64,000 nucleotides of DNA from Halostella pelagica (GCA_005954745.1 CP040680.1:248001-312000); one strand, 5' to 3'; shown: positions 26,111-35,187, counted from the first letter of the stretch. The notes: generated from the sequence alone by a model not told the origin. Program-made: numbers and translations.

Positions 26111-27028
26111 GTGACCCGAAAATTACTCCTCGATACGGATCCCGGGTGTGACGACGCGGCGGCGATCGCCTTTGCCCTCGGCTGCGACGCGGTCGACACC
26201 GTCGGCGTTACGACGGTCGCAGGCAATTCGACCGTCGAAAACACCACGGAGAACGCCATCGCCGTTCTGGAGGCACTGGACAGGCCGGATGTCCCGGTCG
26301 CGAAGGGTTGCGACCGACCGCTGGTGAAGGAGCTCACCCTTGCCGAGCACGTCCACGGCGACGGCGGACTGTACGGCGAACTCACCCAGTCCGGAACGGC
26401 GGTCGACGCGCACGCGGTCGATTTCATCATCGACCAGGCGCGCCGTCACGGCGACGACCTGACCATCGCCGCCGTGGGGCCGCTCACGAACGTCGCGGTC
26501 GCGATCGCGAGGGAGCCGGCGCTCCCGAACCTTGTCGACGATATCTACGTCATGGGCGGGGCGGCGTTCGAGGCCGGTAACGCGACGCCAGTCGCCGAAT
26601 TCAACATCTACAACGATCCGGAGGCCGCCAGCCGCGTGACTCAGGCGGCGGAGCCGAAGATCGTCGGCCTCGACGCGACCAACGATGCGACGCTCCCGTA
26701 CGACACTGTCCGGGAGCTACACGACCGGAACCCGCGTCTGGAGCACGTCGCGAAGTGGTGCGAGTACGCCCCCGAGATCCCGGCGACCGCCGAGCGACGA
26801 GACCGACCATCGCTACACGACCCGGCCGTGGTCGCCGCCGTCGTCGACGACGTTGTCGCGTTCGAACGCCATTACACACAGATCGACACCTCCGGCGGGC
26901 TCTGTGAGGGCCAGGTTGTCTGCGACGAACCGGAGGTCACGGGCAACCCGCCGAACGCGGACATCGCGGTGGACATCGACGCGAGCGGGTTCCGCGACCG
27001 CCTGCTCGACGCGTATTCGAACCTGTGA
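26111..27028 (+). CDS. Inosine/uridine-preferring nucleoside hydrolase (IunH family)
   Basis: Hydrolyses ribonucleosides to base plus ribose using Ca2+ bound by an N-terminal Asp cluster, here LLLDTDPGCDDAAAIAFALG. Other family segments are TTVAGNSTVENTTENAIAVL, IYVMGGAAFEAGNATPVAEF and NIYNDPEAA. GTG 26111 starts directly at this cluster, giving 305 residues, the normal length; the longer frame from 26024 adds unrelated residues. It is convergent with the aminotransferase gene (9-base gap). With the deoxyribosyltransferase it points to nucleoside salvage or breakdown in this island. Confidence 0.91.
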   Translation: MTRKLLLDTDPGCDDAAAIAFALGCDAVDTVGVTTVAGNSTVENTTENAIAVLEALDRPDVPVAKGCDRPLVKELTLAEHVHGDGGLYGELTQSGTAVDAHAVDFIIDQARRHGDDLTIAAVGPLTNVAVAIAREPALPNLVDDIYVMGGAAFEAGNATPVAEFNIYNDPEAASRVTQAAEPKIVGLDATNDATLPYDTVRELHDRNPRLEHVAKWCEYAPEIPATAERRDRPSLHDPAVVAAVVDDVVAFERHYTQIDTSGGLCEGQVVCDEPEVTGNPPNADIAVDIDASGFRDRLLDAYSNL

Positions 27029-27036
27029 CCCCGCGC

Positions 27037-28230
27037 TCACCTCTCCGAGCGGACCATCTGCTCGAGGCGGTCTAACCCCTCCCCGATCCGCTCGCGGTCG
27101 TTCGCGAAACTGATCCTGACGTACCCCTCCCCCGTCCTCCCGAACCCGCTTCCCGGGACGGTGACCACGTCGTGCTCGCGGAGGAGACGCTTTGCGACGT
27201 CCAGACTGGCCCCGTCGAGATCGCTGACGTCGATGAATGCGTAGAACGCACCCTCAGGGTAGGTACAGGAAAGTAGCGGAGCGTCCTCGATGCGTTGCAG
27301 GACGTACTTCCGGCGTTCACGAAACGCCTCCTTCATCCGTTCGAGCGCGGTGTCGTCGCCCGAGATCGCGGCTAAGGCGGCGTGTTGCGAGACGCTTGCG
27401 GCGCACGATGTCGTGCTCTCGTGGAGCTTGGTCGCGCGCGAAACGAAATCTGGGTGTCCGAGCAGCCAGCCGACTCGCCAGCCGGTCATCGCGTACTTCT
27501 TCGAGCAGGAATTCACGACCACGACGTGCTCCGCCGACTCCTCGACCTCGAACGCTCGCCGGTAGGCGTCGGTGTACACGAGCCCCTCGTACACTTCGTC
27601 GACGATCAGAAACGCGTCGTGCGCCCGCGCCGCGTCGATCAGCCGTTCGATGGTTCCCACGTCGGGGATCCGCCCTGTCGGGTTGGCGGGGTTCGGGAGG
27701 AGTATCGCCGCCGTGTCGTCGGACGCCGCCGCCTCGATCCGACTCGCGTCGATCGAGAAGCTGTCCTCCGGGGAGAGGGGCGCTTCGACGGGGACGCCCC
27801 CGGCGATCCGCGTCTGTGCCCGGTAGTTCGGCCAGGCCGGTGTCGGGATGACGACTTCGTCGCCCGCGTCGACGGCGGTAAGCAGCGCCAACAGTAGCGC
27901 CTCCATGCTGCCCGACGTTACGGACACCTGCGTCTCCCCGTCGATCGTCGCCCCCGTCTGTCGGCTCGCCCGCTCCGCGATCGCTTCACGGAGCGCTAGC
28001 ACGCCCGCGTTCGCAGTGTAGTGGGTTTCCCCGTCCCACATAGCGTCCTGTGCCGCGTGCAGCGCTCGCTCGGGCGTGTCGAAATCGGGTTCGCCTATCT
28101 CCAGGTGAACCAGGTCGGCGTCGGTCCGCGCCCGGGCCAGTTTGAACATTTCCCGGATCGGTGACGGTTCGACGGACTCGACCCTCTCGGAAAACGCTAC
28201 ATGCGGGTGATCGGACTCATCGCGATCCAT
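27037..28230 (-). CDS. PLP-dependent aminotransferase, class I/II
   Basis: Fold-type I aminotransferase of 397 residues (aspartate/alanine aminotransferase-like). Visible are LEIGEPDFDTPERALHAAQD, the SGSMEALLLAL cofactor region, ILLPNPANPTGRIPDVGTIE, DEVYEGLVY, and the PLP lysine in NSCSKKYAMTGWRVGWL. ATG 28230 is chosen over 28395: the extra residues are Arg/Gly-rich noise, and minus-strand CTTTAAC lies about 22-28 bases upstream. Likely feeds amino groups from the amino acids handled by this cluster to 2-oxoglutarate or pyruvate. Specificity unknown. Confidence 0.9.
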   Translation of the reverse strand: MDRDESDHPHVAFSERVESVEPSPIREMFKLARARTDADLVHLEIGEPDFDTPERALHAAQDAMWDGETHYTANAGVLALREAIAERASRQTGATIDGETQVSVTSGSMEALLLALLTAVDAGDEVVIPTPAWPNYRAQTRIAGGVPVEAPLSPEDSFSIDASRIEAAASDDTAAILLPNPANPTGRIPDVGTIERLIDAARAHDAFLIVDEVYEGLVYTDAYRRAFEVEESAEHVVVVNSCSKKYAMTGWRVGWLLGHPDFVSRATKLHESTTSCAASVSQHAALAAISGDDTALERMKEAFRERRKYVLQRIEDAPLLSCTYPEGAFYAFIDVSDLDGASLDVAKRLLREHDVVTVPGSGFGRTGEGYVRISFANDRERIGEGLDRLEQMVRSER

Positions 28231-28289
28231 ATGGTTCCCACCATTCGCGATGGGGTTAAAGAGGTTTCTCCCTGGGTCGGTCGGACGAC

Positions 28290-29612
28290 TTAGGTGGCGA
28301 GCGGGTCCTTCTCCGGCACGATCTCGTTGTCCTCGACGATCACGTCCCCGTCCTTGATGACGTACTCCCTGTCGGCCTGGTTGATGATGGCCCACTGGGG
28401 GGAGAGCGCGTCGAGAACGACCAGGTTCGCCGGGTTCCCCTCCTCGATCCCGTACTCGTCCTCGATATCGAACACTTTAGCCCCGTCCTCGGTAACCATG
28501 TTCCAGAGATACTCCAGCCCCTGATTCGTCGCGAACGAGTACAGGTTGTAGTCCAGCTTGAACGCGTTCACGAGAGAGCCCTGTAGCGCGCTCGGTTTCG
28601 TGTGGCGGTTGACGAAGTCCTGGATGTTGTCCGACCCCCAGGCCATCGGGATACCCTCGTTCTGGAACTGAGGGATCGGCATGCCCGGCCGGGAACCGGG
28701 ATGGCAGGAGACGAACTTGAGGCCGCTCTCCTTGAACGTCGGGATGACCTCCTCCAGGTCGCCGCCCTTGAACACCTTCAGGTCGCCGTCCCGGAACCCG
28801 GGTTCGCTGAGGTCGCCTTTCGTCTTCCCGGAAACCCCGGCGAGCCCGTACGCGTGGCTCGCCGTCACGTTCCCCTCGTACCCGTGTTCGATCGTCTTCT
28901 CGGCGAGGCGGTTCATCACGTACATCCCGAGGGTGCTGGGGTCGTGGATGTGCGCGTCCACTTCCGCGTCGTGCTTCGCGGCGATGTCGAGCCACGTGTC
29001 GATCGTCTGCTCCACGTCGTTGTTCATCGACGCGGGGTCGGTGCCACCGACGACGTCCCCGCCGAGTCGGAGCCCCTCGTTCACCAGGTCCTCTGCTTCG
29101 CCGTCGTTCAGAACGCCGTTAGTCGTGAGGAGAATGATCTCGACGTTAATGATGTCCTCGAGGCGGTCGCGCGCGGACAGCATCGCCTCGAGGGAATCCA
29201 GCCCGATCTCCTCCATGATGTTGACGTGGGTCCGCATGTAGAGCGACCCCTTCGAGGCAGCCAGTTTTCCGAGGCGTACCGCTCGGTCCTCGACCTCGTC
29301 CCACGTGGTGTTGTCGTAGTATTTCAGCGCCCGAGTCGTGATCTCGTCGCGGTCTCCGCCCTGGTCGTTGAACTTGGGATATCGCTCTCCCTCCGCGCTG
29401 AAGGCCTGGTCCATGTGGATATGACTGTCGACGAACCCCGGCGCGACGATGTTGCCGTCGGCGTCGATTTCCGTCACGCCTTCGTCGCCGATCGTGTCGG
29501 CGATCGTCCGTATCCGGTCACCTCTGATAGCGATGTCTTGAGTACTGTCCCTGTCCGCAAGGTACGCGTCCCTAATTACGATCTCCGGGTCTGTCATGGT
29601 ATTCTTCTCCAT
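28290..29612 (-). CDS. CodA-like amidohydrolase, paralogue B
   Basis: Paralogue of the enzyme at 17899, 440 residues. Ligands are H64 and H66 (VDSHIHMD), H221 (DAHIHDPS), H253 (VTASHAYG) and D328 (AWGSDNIQD). As in paralogue A, the CodA Glu position is Asp (HIHD). C-terminal IEEGNPANLVVLDALSPQWA closely matches paralogue A. TTTTGATAATTT about 20-30 bases upstream supports the start. It lies next to the aminotransferase and divergent from the dipeptide epimerase, so it could deacylate or ring-open an amino-acid derivative made there; a true deaminase role is less likely. Confidence 0.85.
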   Translation of the reverse strand: MEKNTMTDPEIVIRDAYLADRDSTQDIAIRGDRIRTIADTIGDEGVTEIDADGNIVAPGFVDSHIHMDQAFSAEGERYPKFNDQGGDRDEITTRALKYYDNTTWDEVEDRAVRLGKLAASKGSLYMRTHVNIMEEIGLDSLEAMLSARDRLEDIINVEIILLTTNGVLNDGEAEDLVNEGLRLGGDVVGGTDPASMNNDVEQTIDTWLDIAAKHDAEVDAHIHDPSTLGMYVMNRLAEKTIEHGYEGNVTASHAYGLAGVSGKTKGDLSEPGFRDGDLKVFKGGDLEEVIPTFKESGLKFVSCHPGSRPGMPIPQFQNEGIPMAWGSDNIQDFVNRHTKPSALQGSLVNAFKLDYNLYSFATNQGLEYLWNMVTEDGAKVFDIEDEYGIEEGNPANLVVLDALSPQWAIINQADREYVIKDGDVIVEDNEIVPEKDPLAT

Positions 29613-29772
29613 ACTTAGGCTCTTGCCAAATTATCAAAAGCGTTCCGCACTAATCCGGGTTGAACTGGTGTAATTTTTATATCTTTCGCAGGGATATCTG
29701 AAGGCGTGAGACGGCGATCGGACAAAACGGTTTTATGTAGGTCGGTAGTTGTCCACGCAAGGAGGAATATCG

Positions 29773-30828
29773 ATGGAACGGATAGCGAACGTCTCAGCTC
29801 GACGACTCGACCTCGCACTGGAGCACCCGTTCGAGATCGCGTTAGGCGTCCAGGAATCGGCGACCAACGTTCTCGTGACAGTCGAAACGGATTCCGGAAC
29901 CGTCGGATACGGCGAAGCGTCACCGACGCCCCGGGTAACCGGCGAAACGCAGGCCGCTGTTCTCGCGACGGTGCGGGACGTAGCCGATTACTTGGAGGGA
30001 CAGTCTCTGAAGGATTACCGTTCGACGCTCGCGACTGTCCGCGATTCGGTTCCGGGGATGACGACGACCCTGTTCGGCGTCGAAACGGCCGTTCTCGACG
30101 CGTACTGTCGCGAACGGGGCATACCGATGGCGGAATTGTTCGGCGGGGTCTGTCGCTCCGTCGAGACGGACTACACGATACCGATCGCCGACCCGTCGTC
30201 GGCCGCCGAGCGGGCGGAGGCCGCGGCCGCGGACGGGTTCACACACCTCAAGATCAAAACCGGGACCGACCTCGAACGCGACTTCGATCGCGTCCGAAGC
30301 GTTCGGGACGCCGCGCCCGACGCGCTCCTGAAGATCGATGCCAACCAGGGGTGGACGATCCCGGAGACGGCTCGGTTCGCCCGGCGGGCGGAAGAGCACG
30401 GTATCCGGCTCGAACTGATCGAGCAGCCGATCCCGAAACGCGATGTCCGGGGGCTGGCCCAGCTACGGGAGCGAACCGACGTGCCCATCGCGGCCGACGA
30501 GTCCGTCTTCACCCCGGCGGACGCGCTTCGGATCGCTCGCGACGACGCCGCGGATGTCGTCAACATGAAACCGGCGAAGTCCGGGTTGCTTGACGGCGAG
30601 AAGGTGCTGACGGTCGCCGAGACGGCGAACATGGAACGGATGATCGGTTGCATGCTGGAGAGCGCGATCGGCATCCACGCCAGCGCCCACCTCGTCGCCG
30701 GCGTTGGGGGAGTGAACTACATCGACCTGGACGGAAACCAGCTCCTCGCGGAGGACGTGGTCGCTACCGGAGCAGGACCGGAGATCCCGATCGACGGACC
30801 TGGACACGGAGTCACTCCCGAACTGTAA
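29773..30828 (+). CDS. Dipeptide epimerase / DgcA-like racemase (enolase superfamily)
   Basis: Mandelate racemase/muconate lactonising-type barrel enzyme of 351 residues. The racemase bases K160 and K162 (HLKIKTGTD) oppose K266 (VVNMKPAKSG). Metal ligands are D189, E217 and D242 (LKIDANQG, LIEQPIP, ADESVF), and the DLD at 318-320 is the dipeptide-binding motif of Ala-Glu epimerases. GGAGG 6-10 bases upstream sets ATG 29773. Substrates in this group are L-Ala-D/L-Glu, other dipeptides or N-acyl-glutamate. With the DUF1611 gene this suggests D-glutamate or D-dipeptide use. Divergent from amidohydrolase B. Confidence 0.88.
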   Translation: MERIANVSARRLDLALEHPFEIALGVQESATNVLVTVETDSGTVGYGEASPTPRVTGETQAAVLATVRDVADYLEGQSLKDYRSTLATVRDSVPGMTTTLFGVETAVLDAYCRERGIPMAELFGGVCRSVETDYTIPIADPSSAAERAEAAAADGFTHLKIKTGTDLERDFDRVRSVRDAAPDALLKIDANQGWTIPETARFARRAEEHGIRLELIEQPIPKRDVRGLAQLRERTDVPIAADESVFTPADALRIARDDAADVVNMKPAKSGLLDGEKVLTVAETANMERMIGCMLESAIGIHASAHLVAGVGGVNYIDLDGNQLLAEDVVATGAGPEIPIDGPGHGVTPEL

Positions 30829-30942
30829 CCCGTGCGGAACCGACGCCGGCCGCAACTGCGCCCGCGAAACGGAGCCGCCGTCAAGGTGCTGTAATCGTCC
30901 CTACGAGGGACGCGGCGAGGTAGCGCCCACGGCGGTACAGCC

Positions 30943-32121
30943 TCAGGGATCGACAGTGTCCGCCAGTTCGTCCCCGAGTGCGTCAATGTCGATCCGCCGG
31001 GCGTCAGCGTCGGCTCCGTACCGCTCCTTGTACCCCGACCCCGTCAGGACCGTCACGACCTCGTCGGCGGCGTCGACCTCTCCCCGGCGGGACAGCACCC
31101 GAACGCCGGCGAGGGCGACGGCGCTCGAGGGTTCGACCGAGATGCCGACAGCCGACGCAAGCCGTTCCATCGCGGCGCGGGTTTCCCCGTCCGGGACGGA
31201 GACGACCGCCCCGCCGGTCGATCGAGCCGCTGCTAGCGCACGGGTCCCGCTCGGTGGATCGCCGTTCGCGATAGAGACGGCGATCGTCTCGTCGGCGGTC
31301 ACCGGCGTCACGTCTTTGCGTTCCTCGCGGTACGCCGTCGCGACGGGATCGCAGGCGGCGGCCTGGACGAAGTAGAGCCGGGGGATGCTATCGATCAGGC
31401 CCGCCGTCTCGAGTTCGCGCAGCGCCTTCCAAACCGCGCTCGCGTGGCCGCCACTGCTGACTGGGAGCGCGATCGCGTCGGGGGCGGACGGGGCCGTGCG
31501 TTCGAGGATCTCGTAGGCGATGGTCTTCTGTCCGGCGACGCGTAGCGGGGTGTCGGAGTTGACGAAGGTGACCTCCGTGTCTAAGTCGAGCGTATCGGCG
31601 TACAACTGTCCGTAGTCGCCGTCGACCCTGAAGATGCACGGGTCGTGGCGGGCGATCAGTTTGAGGCGCTCGGGCGGCGTGTCCGCCGGCACGAACACCG
31701 CACAATCGAGGCCGGCAGCGGCGGCGTAGGCGCTCGTACTCAGCGCCATGTTCCCGTGCGAGACCGTGCCGATCCACTCGTCGCCGGCGTCGACAGCGGC
31801 GGCGACGCCGACCGCGGTGCCCCGGTCCTTGAAGCTCCCCGTGGGGTTCACGCCCTCGTGCTTCAGCGAGAGGCGGCAGCCGGCGTACTCGTCCAGCCGG
31901 TCGGCGCGCACGAGCGGTGTCGGTCCGGGTACCGGCCCGTCTCCGTTCCGAACCGGGAGTACGTCGCGGTAACGCCACATTCCGGCCGACCGGGGCTCGT
32001 TCGGCCACTCGAACCCGGCCGCGTCGACGTCGAACCAGAGCGGTTCGCCGCACGAGCAGCGGGTTCGGTCCTTGCAGTCGTACGCGTTGCCGCAGTCGTA
32101 GCAGCGGAGCCGTCGGGCCAT
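30943..32121 (-). CDS. Threonine synthase-like PLP enzyme
   Basis: Fold-type II PLP protein of 392 residues. An N-terminal zinc ribbon (CYDCGNAYDCKDRTRCSCGE) precedes the catalytic domain with KHEGVNPTGSFKDRGTAVGV, in which the Lys binds PLP. Archaeal ThrC enzymes have this layout and convert O-phospho-homoserine to threonine. Only this gene of the pathway is in the window, so a paralogue with another role (a threonine or serine dehydratase-like lyase) is possible. TATA-like GGTTTAGT lies about 25-32 bases upstream. Convergent with the epimerase gene. Confidence 0.82.
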   Translation of the reverse strand: MARRLRCYDCGNAYDCKDRTRCSCGEPLWFDVDAAGFEWPNEPRSAGMWRYRDVLPVRNGDGPVPGPTPLVRADRLDEYAGCRLSLKHEGVNPTGSFKDRGTAVGVAAAVDAGDEWIGTVSHGNMALSTSAYAAAAGLDCAVFVPADTPPERLKLIARHDPCIFRVDGDYGQLYADTLDLDTEVTFVNSDTPLRVAGQKTIAYEILERTAPSAPDAIALPVSSGGHASAVWKALRELETAGLIDSIPRLYFVQAAACDPVATAYREERKDVTPVTADETIAVSIANGDPPSGTRALAAARSTGGAVVSVPDGETRAAMERLASAVGISVEPSSAVALAGVRVLSRRGEVDAADEVVTVLTGSGYKERYGADADARRIDIDALGDELADTVDP

Positions 32122-32180
32122 GTACTGCCGGTCTCGCCGGAGCGACTAAACCTTTCGTCCGGGGACCTGACGGTCGCCGG

Positions 32181-33002
32181 TCACCGGACGACCGGAGCCT
32201 CGACGGAGCCGATCCGCTCGACGCTCGCGCGGACGCGGTCGTCCGGCTCGATCGGCTCTGCGCCCGGCGTCCCCGTGCTGAAGAGGTCGCCCGGTCGGAG
32301 CGTCATCACGTCCGAGTGGAACGAGACGATCTCCGCGGGCGAGAACAGCATGTTTCGGATCTCGTTCTCGGCCGCGACGCGACCGTTGACGATCGTTTTG
32401 ACCGTCAGAGACTCGAGATCGAGCGGGTCGTCGGGGACTGCGATGGCGGGACCGACGACGAGGAACGAGTCGAAGCTCTTGGCCCGAGTGAGAAACCGCG
32501 GGTTCCGCTGAAGGATGTCCTCCGCCGTCATGTCGATGACGGGAAGGTAGCCGGCGACCAAGTTTTCGACCTCGCTCTTGCCGACGGAGCGGCACTCGCG
32601 GCCCATCACCATCGCGAGTTCGGCCTCGGCCGTGACGCGCTCGGTTCGCTCAACCGGCGGGAGCCGGATCGGACCGCCCGGCCCGGCAAGGGCGCTGTTC
32701 GGCTTCATGAAACTCGCCGGCTCGTCGGGGCGGTTCTCGTCCAGGTCGCCGGCGTGTTCGGCGTAGTTCAGGCCGATCCCCCAGAGCTTCCCGAACCGGT
32801 CGAGCGGCGGTCCGAATCGGACGTGCTCGGGATCGATCCGGGGGGCGGACGCGGCGTCGACCGCCGGCAGCGTCCCAATAGCGGCCTGCGAAAGTGCGTC
32901 GCGAACAGTATCGAGACTGGGAGCTACGGCCGACAGGGGAACGAACCCCACGTCGTCGCCGAGCAGCGGTCGGCCGTCCGCGGTCCGTGCAAGATACCGC
33001 AC
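32181..33002 (-). CDS. Fumarylacetoacetate hydrolase (FAH)-family protein
   Basis: FAH-fold enzyme of 273 residues. Members hydrolyse, decarboxylate or tautomerise beta-diketo acids with Mg2+. Motifs are GKLWGIGLNYAEHAGDLDEN, the metal site in VTAEAELAMVMG, DMTAEDILQRNPRFLTRAKS and FSTGTPGAEPIEPDDRVRAS. GTG 33002 follows the cupin stop by two bases, and the longer frame from 33260 only reads through the cupin gene. Transcribed after SDR and cupin genes in one operon, suggesting that the three act on one ring-cleavage or keto-acid intermediate. Confidence 0.88.
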   Translation of the reverse strand: MRYLARTADGRPLLGDDVGFVPLSAVAPSLDTVRDALSQAAIGTLPAVDAASAPRIDPEHVRFGPPLDRFGKLWGIGLNYAEHAGDLDENRPDEPASFMKPNSALAGPGGPIRLPPVERTERVTAEAELAMVMGRECRSVGKSEVENLVAGYLPVIDMTAEDILQRNPRFLTRAKSFDSFLVVGPAIAVPDDPLDLESLTVKTIVNGRVAAENEIRNMLFSPAEIVSFHSDVMTLRPGDLFSTGTPGAEPIEPDDRVRASVERIGSVEAPVVR

Positions 33003-33004
33003 AG

Positions 33005-33355
33005 TCAGTCCTCCCGGTCGGTCCAGTAATCGAATGAGCGCCCTGGCGCGAACACGTCGAGGCCGACGGCCCGCTCGTCGCCGGTGTTCTCGACCTTGTG
33101 GGGTTCGTCGGACTCCAGCAGCGCCGAGTCGTACCGCCCGAGGGTGAGCGACTCCTCGTCCTCGGTGACGACCGTCAGTTCGCCCTGGAGGCAGACACAG
33201 ACCTGCTCGTTCTCGTGGTGGTGCATCGGGGAGCTGTGTCCCGGCGGCTTTTCGAACCACTCGAAAGAGAACTGGTCGCTGCCGGCCAGCGATACCCGTT
33301 GCCAGCCCTCTTCGGGCTCGTACGCATCCGCGTCGTCGAACGGGACCGGCTTCAT
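33005..33355 (-). CDS. Cupin-domain protein
   Basis: Small single-domain beta-barrel of 116 residues. Motif 1 is SPMHHHENEQVCVCLQGELT (metal His residues and Glu), and motif 2 lies around ESDEPHKVENTGDERAVGLD. Could be a metal-dependent isomerase, dioxygenase or sugar-lactone-type enzyme, or a sensor. The start overlaps the SDR stop by 4 bases and its stop is two bases before the FAH gene, so the three are translationally linked. Confidence 0.85.
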   Translation of the reverse strand: MKPVPFDDADAYEPEEGWQRVSLAGSDQFSFEWFEKPPGHSSPMHHHENEQVCVCLQGELTVVTEDEESLTLGRYDSALLESDEPHKVENTGDERAVGLDVFAPGRSFDYWTDRED

Positions 33356-34137
33356 AGGTTTGCCCCCGTGGATCCGCCGTCGATCAGGACGCTCTCGCCG
33401 TTGATGAACCCCGACTTGGGCGAGGAGAGAAACGCGACGGTGTTGCCGAGCTCCATCGGGTCGCCGACGCGGTCGAGCGGGTTGCTCGCCCAGTCGTCGA
33501 TCCCCTCTTCGTAGGTGTCGTAGTCGCCGCGTTCCACGGCCTGATCGACGAGGTCCTCGATTCGTTCGGTCTCGTGAGGACCGGGGAGTACCGCGTTCGC
33601 CCGCACGTCCGGTGCGAACTCCTTGGAGAGCGTCTTCTCGAGGCCGATGACGCTCATCCGCACCGAGTTCGACAGCACGAGGTTATCGATCGCCTCCTTC
33701 ACGCTTCGGGACGTGATGTTCACGATCGTCCCCTCACCTTCGCGGAGGTGAGGTTCGGCCTCCCGGGCGAGACGGACGACGCTCATCACGAGCAGGTCGT
33801 ACGCCCGGTACCAGTCCTCGTCGTCGGTCTCGGAGAATGGCCCTGAGGGGGGACCGCCCGCGCTGGTGACGAGATGGTCCAGGCCGCCGAACTCGTCGAC
33901 CGTCATCTCCACGAGCGCCGCGACGTCGTCCTCGTCAGTGAGGTCGCCCGGACACGCGACGACCTCACCGTCCGCGACGGGTTCGATCTCCGCTTTCGCC
34001 TCGGCGAGTCGGTCCTCGTCGCGCCCGTTGATGACGACGTTTACCCCCTCGCGGGCGAGCGCCGTCGCGGACGCCTTCCCCAGTCCGCTCGACGATGCTG
34101 TTACTAACGCTACGTTACCGCCGATCTGTAGGTCCAT
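33352..34137 (-). CDS. SDR-family oxidoreductase of the non-classical SNxxR type
   Basis: Rossmann-fold protein of 261 residues. The cofactor motif ALVTASSSGLGKASA is normal and NVVINGRDED suggests NADP preference. The usual Tyr-x3-Lys is not present: the corresponding stretch reads NLVLSNSVRMSVIGLEKTLS, after NITSRSVKE with a conserved Ser. A subgroup of FabG-like SDRs shows this pattern. Minus-strand CAAGGTTTTTGTCC lies about 25-38 bases before the ATG. First gene of the SDR-cupin-FAH operon. Confidence 0.87.
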   Translation of the reverse strand: MDLQIGGNVALVTASSSGLGKASATALAREGVNVVINGRDEDRLAEAKAEIEPVADGEVVACPGDLTDEDDVAALVEMTVDEFGGLDHLVTSAGGPPSGPFSETDDEDWYRAYDLLVMSVVRLAREAEPHLREGEGTIVNITSRSVKEAIDNLVLSNSVRMSVIGLEKTLSKEFAPDVRANAVLPGPHETERIEDLVDQAVERGDYDTYEEGIDDWASNPLDRVGDPMELGNTVAFLSSPKSGFINGESVLIDGGSTGANL

Positions 34138-34233
34138 TGCGTCCGTACTCTCGGGGAATAGGACAAAAACCTTGGTGATAGCCGAAATCCGACTCTCCCG
34201 TCAATTTAGCCCGAGCAGATCAAATCCGGTCCC

Positions 34234-35187
34234 TCAGTCGTCCGCGTAAGTGCGCTTGTACACGACGTGTGCAGTAGCTATATCCTGGATCGCCAGCCCG
34301 GTCGAGTCGAACACCGTGACCCCGTCGTCGGCCGTCCGGCCCTCGATCGCGTCAGTGACGATCGTACCGATCTCCCCGTGGAGGTCGGCATCGTCGACCG
34401 TCCCCTCGCTCCAGTGGACAGTGATCTCGCCGGAATGGGTGACCGCTCGTAGTCGTCGATGATGAGCTTAGCACCGGACAAAATCCGGGGGTCGAGTACC
34501 TGTTTGCCGGCAGCGTCAGCCCTCATCGCGTTGCGTGAGTGTACTCGCCGACCTCCTCGCGGTCGACGATCGGATCGTCGACGGGGTGACCGCGAGAGCA
34601 CGTCGCAGGAACCTGCCTCGGTGGACGAACTGCCTCGAACGTCGAAACGGTCGCCGAACGCCTCGCTCGCTTCCTCGTCGACATCGATAACCACGGCCTC
34701 CTCGATGGGTCGAACCTCCGCGATCGCCTCCAGTTGCGTGTACGACTGGACGCCCGCACCGACGATTCCCAGCGAGGTCGCGTCCTCGACCGCGAGGTAG
34801 TCGGGTGCGACCGCCGCCGCCGCGCCGGTGCGCTGGCGCGTCAGTTCGGTCCCGTCCATGACGGCGAGCGGGAACGCCGTCTCGGGGCCGGAGTAGATCA
34901 TTGTCCTCATCACCGTCGGCAGGCCGTGGTCGGCGGAGTTGTCCGGTGGACGTTCACCCACTTGATGCCCGCGGCGTCCCAGTCGCCCGGCACGTCGCTC
35001 GATCGCGTGTTGACGTACGCGGGCATCGACCAGAAGTCGCGTTGTACTCGGCGAGTTCGATGTAGGACTGCGCTGGCATGATCGTGTCGCCCCGTTCGTA
35101 AGCCGCAAAAGCAGCCCGAATCGCCGGGGCGACCTCCGCCATCTTAGCGTTGGCCACATTCTCGCAGTCAAGCAGCTGCGTCTGCAT
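34234..35187 (-). pseudogene. Ornithine cyclodeaminase/mu-crystallin family gene with several frameshifts
   Basis: The family is recognisable in pieces that switch frame. The N-terminus from ATG 35187 reads MQTQLLDCENVANAKMAEVA to YIELAEYN. Another frame gives HGLPTVMRTMIYSGPETAFP and the NAD motif SLGIVGAGVQSYTQLEAIAE. ADAAGKQVLDPRILSGAKLI comes next, and the tail GEITVHWSEGTVDDADLHGE ends at the stop 34234-34236. At least four frame changes are needed over about 318 codons, so no functional protein is expected unless the sequence has errors. Intact relatives use NAD to deaminate ornithine or reduce cyclic imines. Confidence 0.85.
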
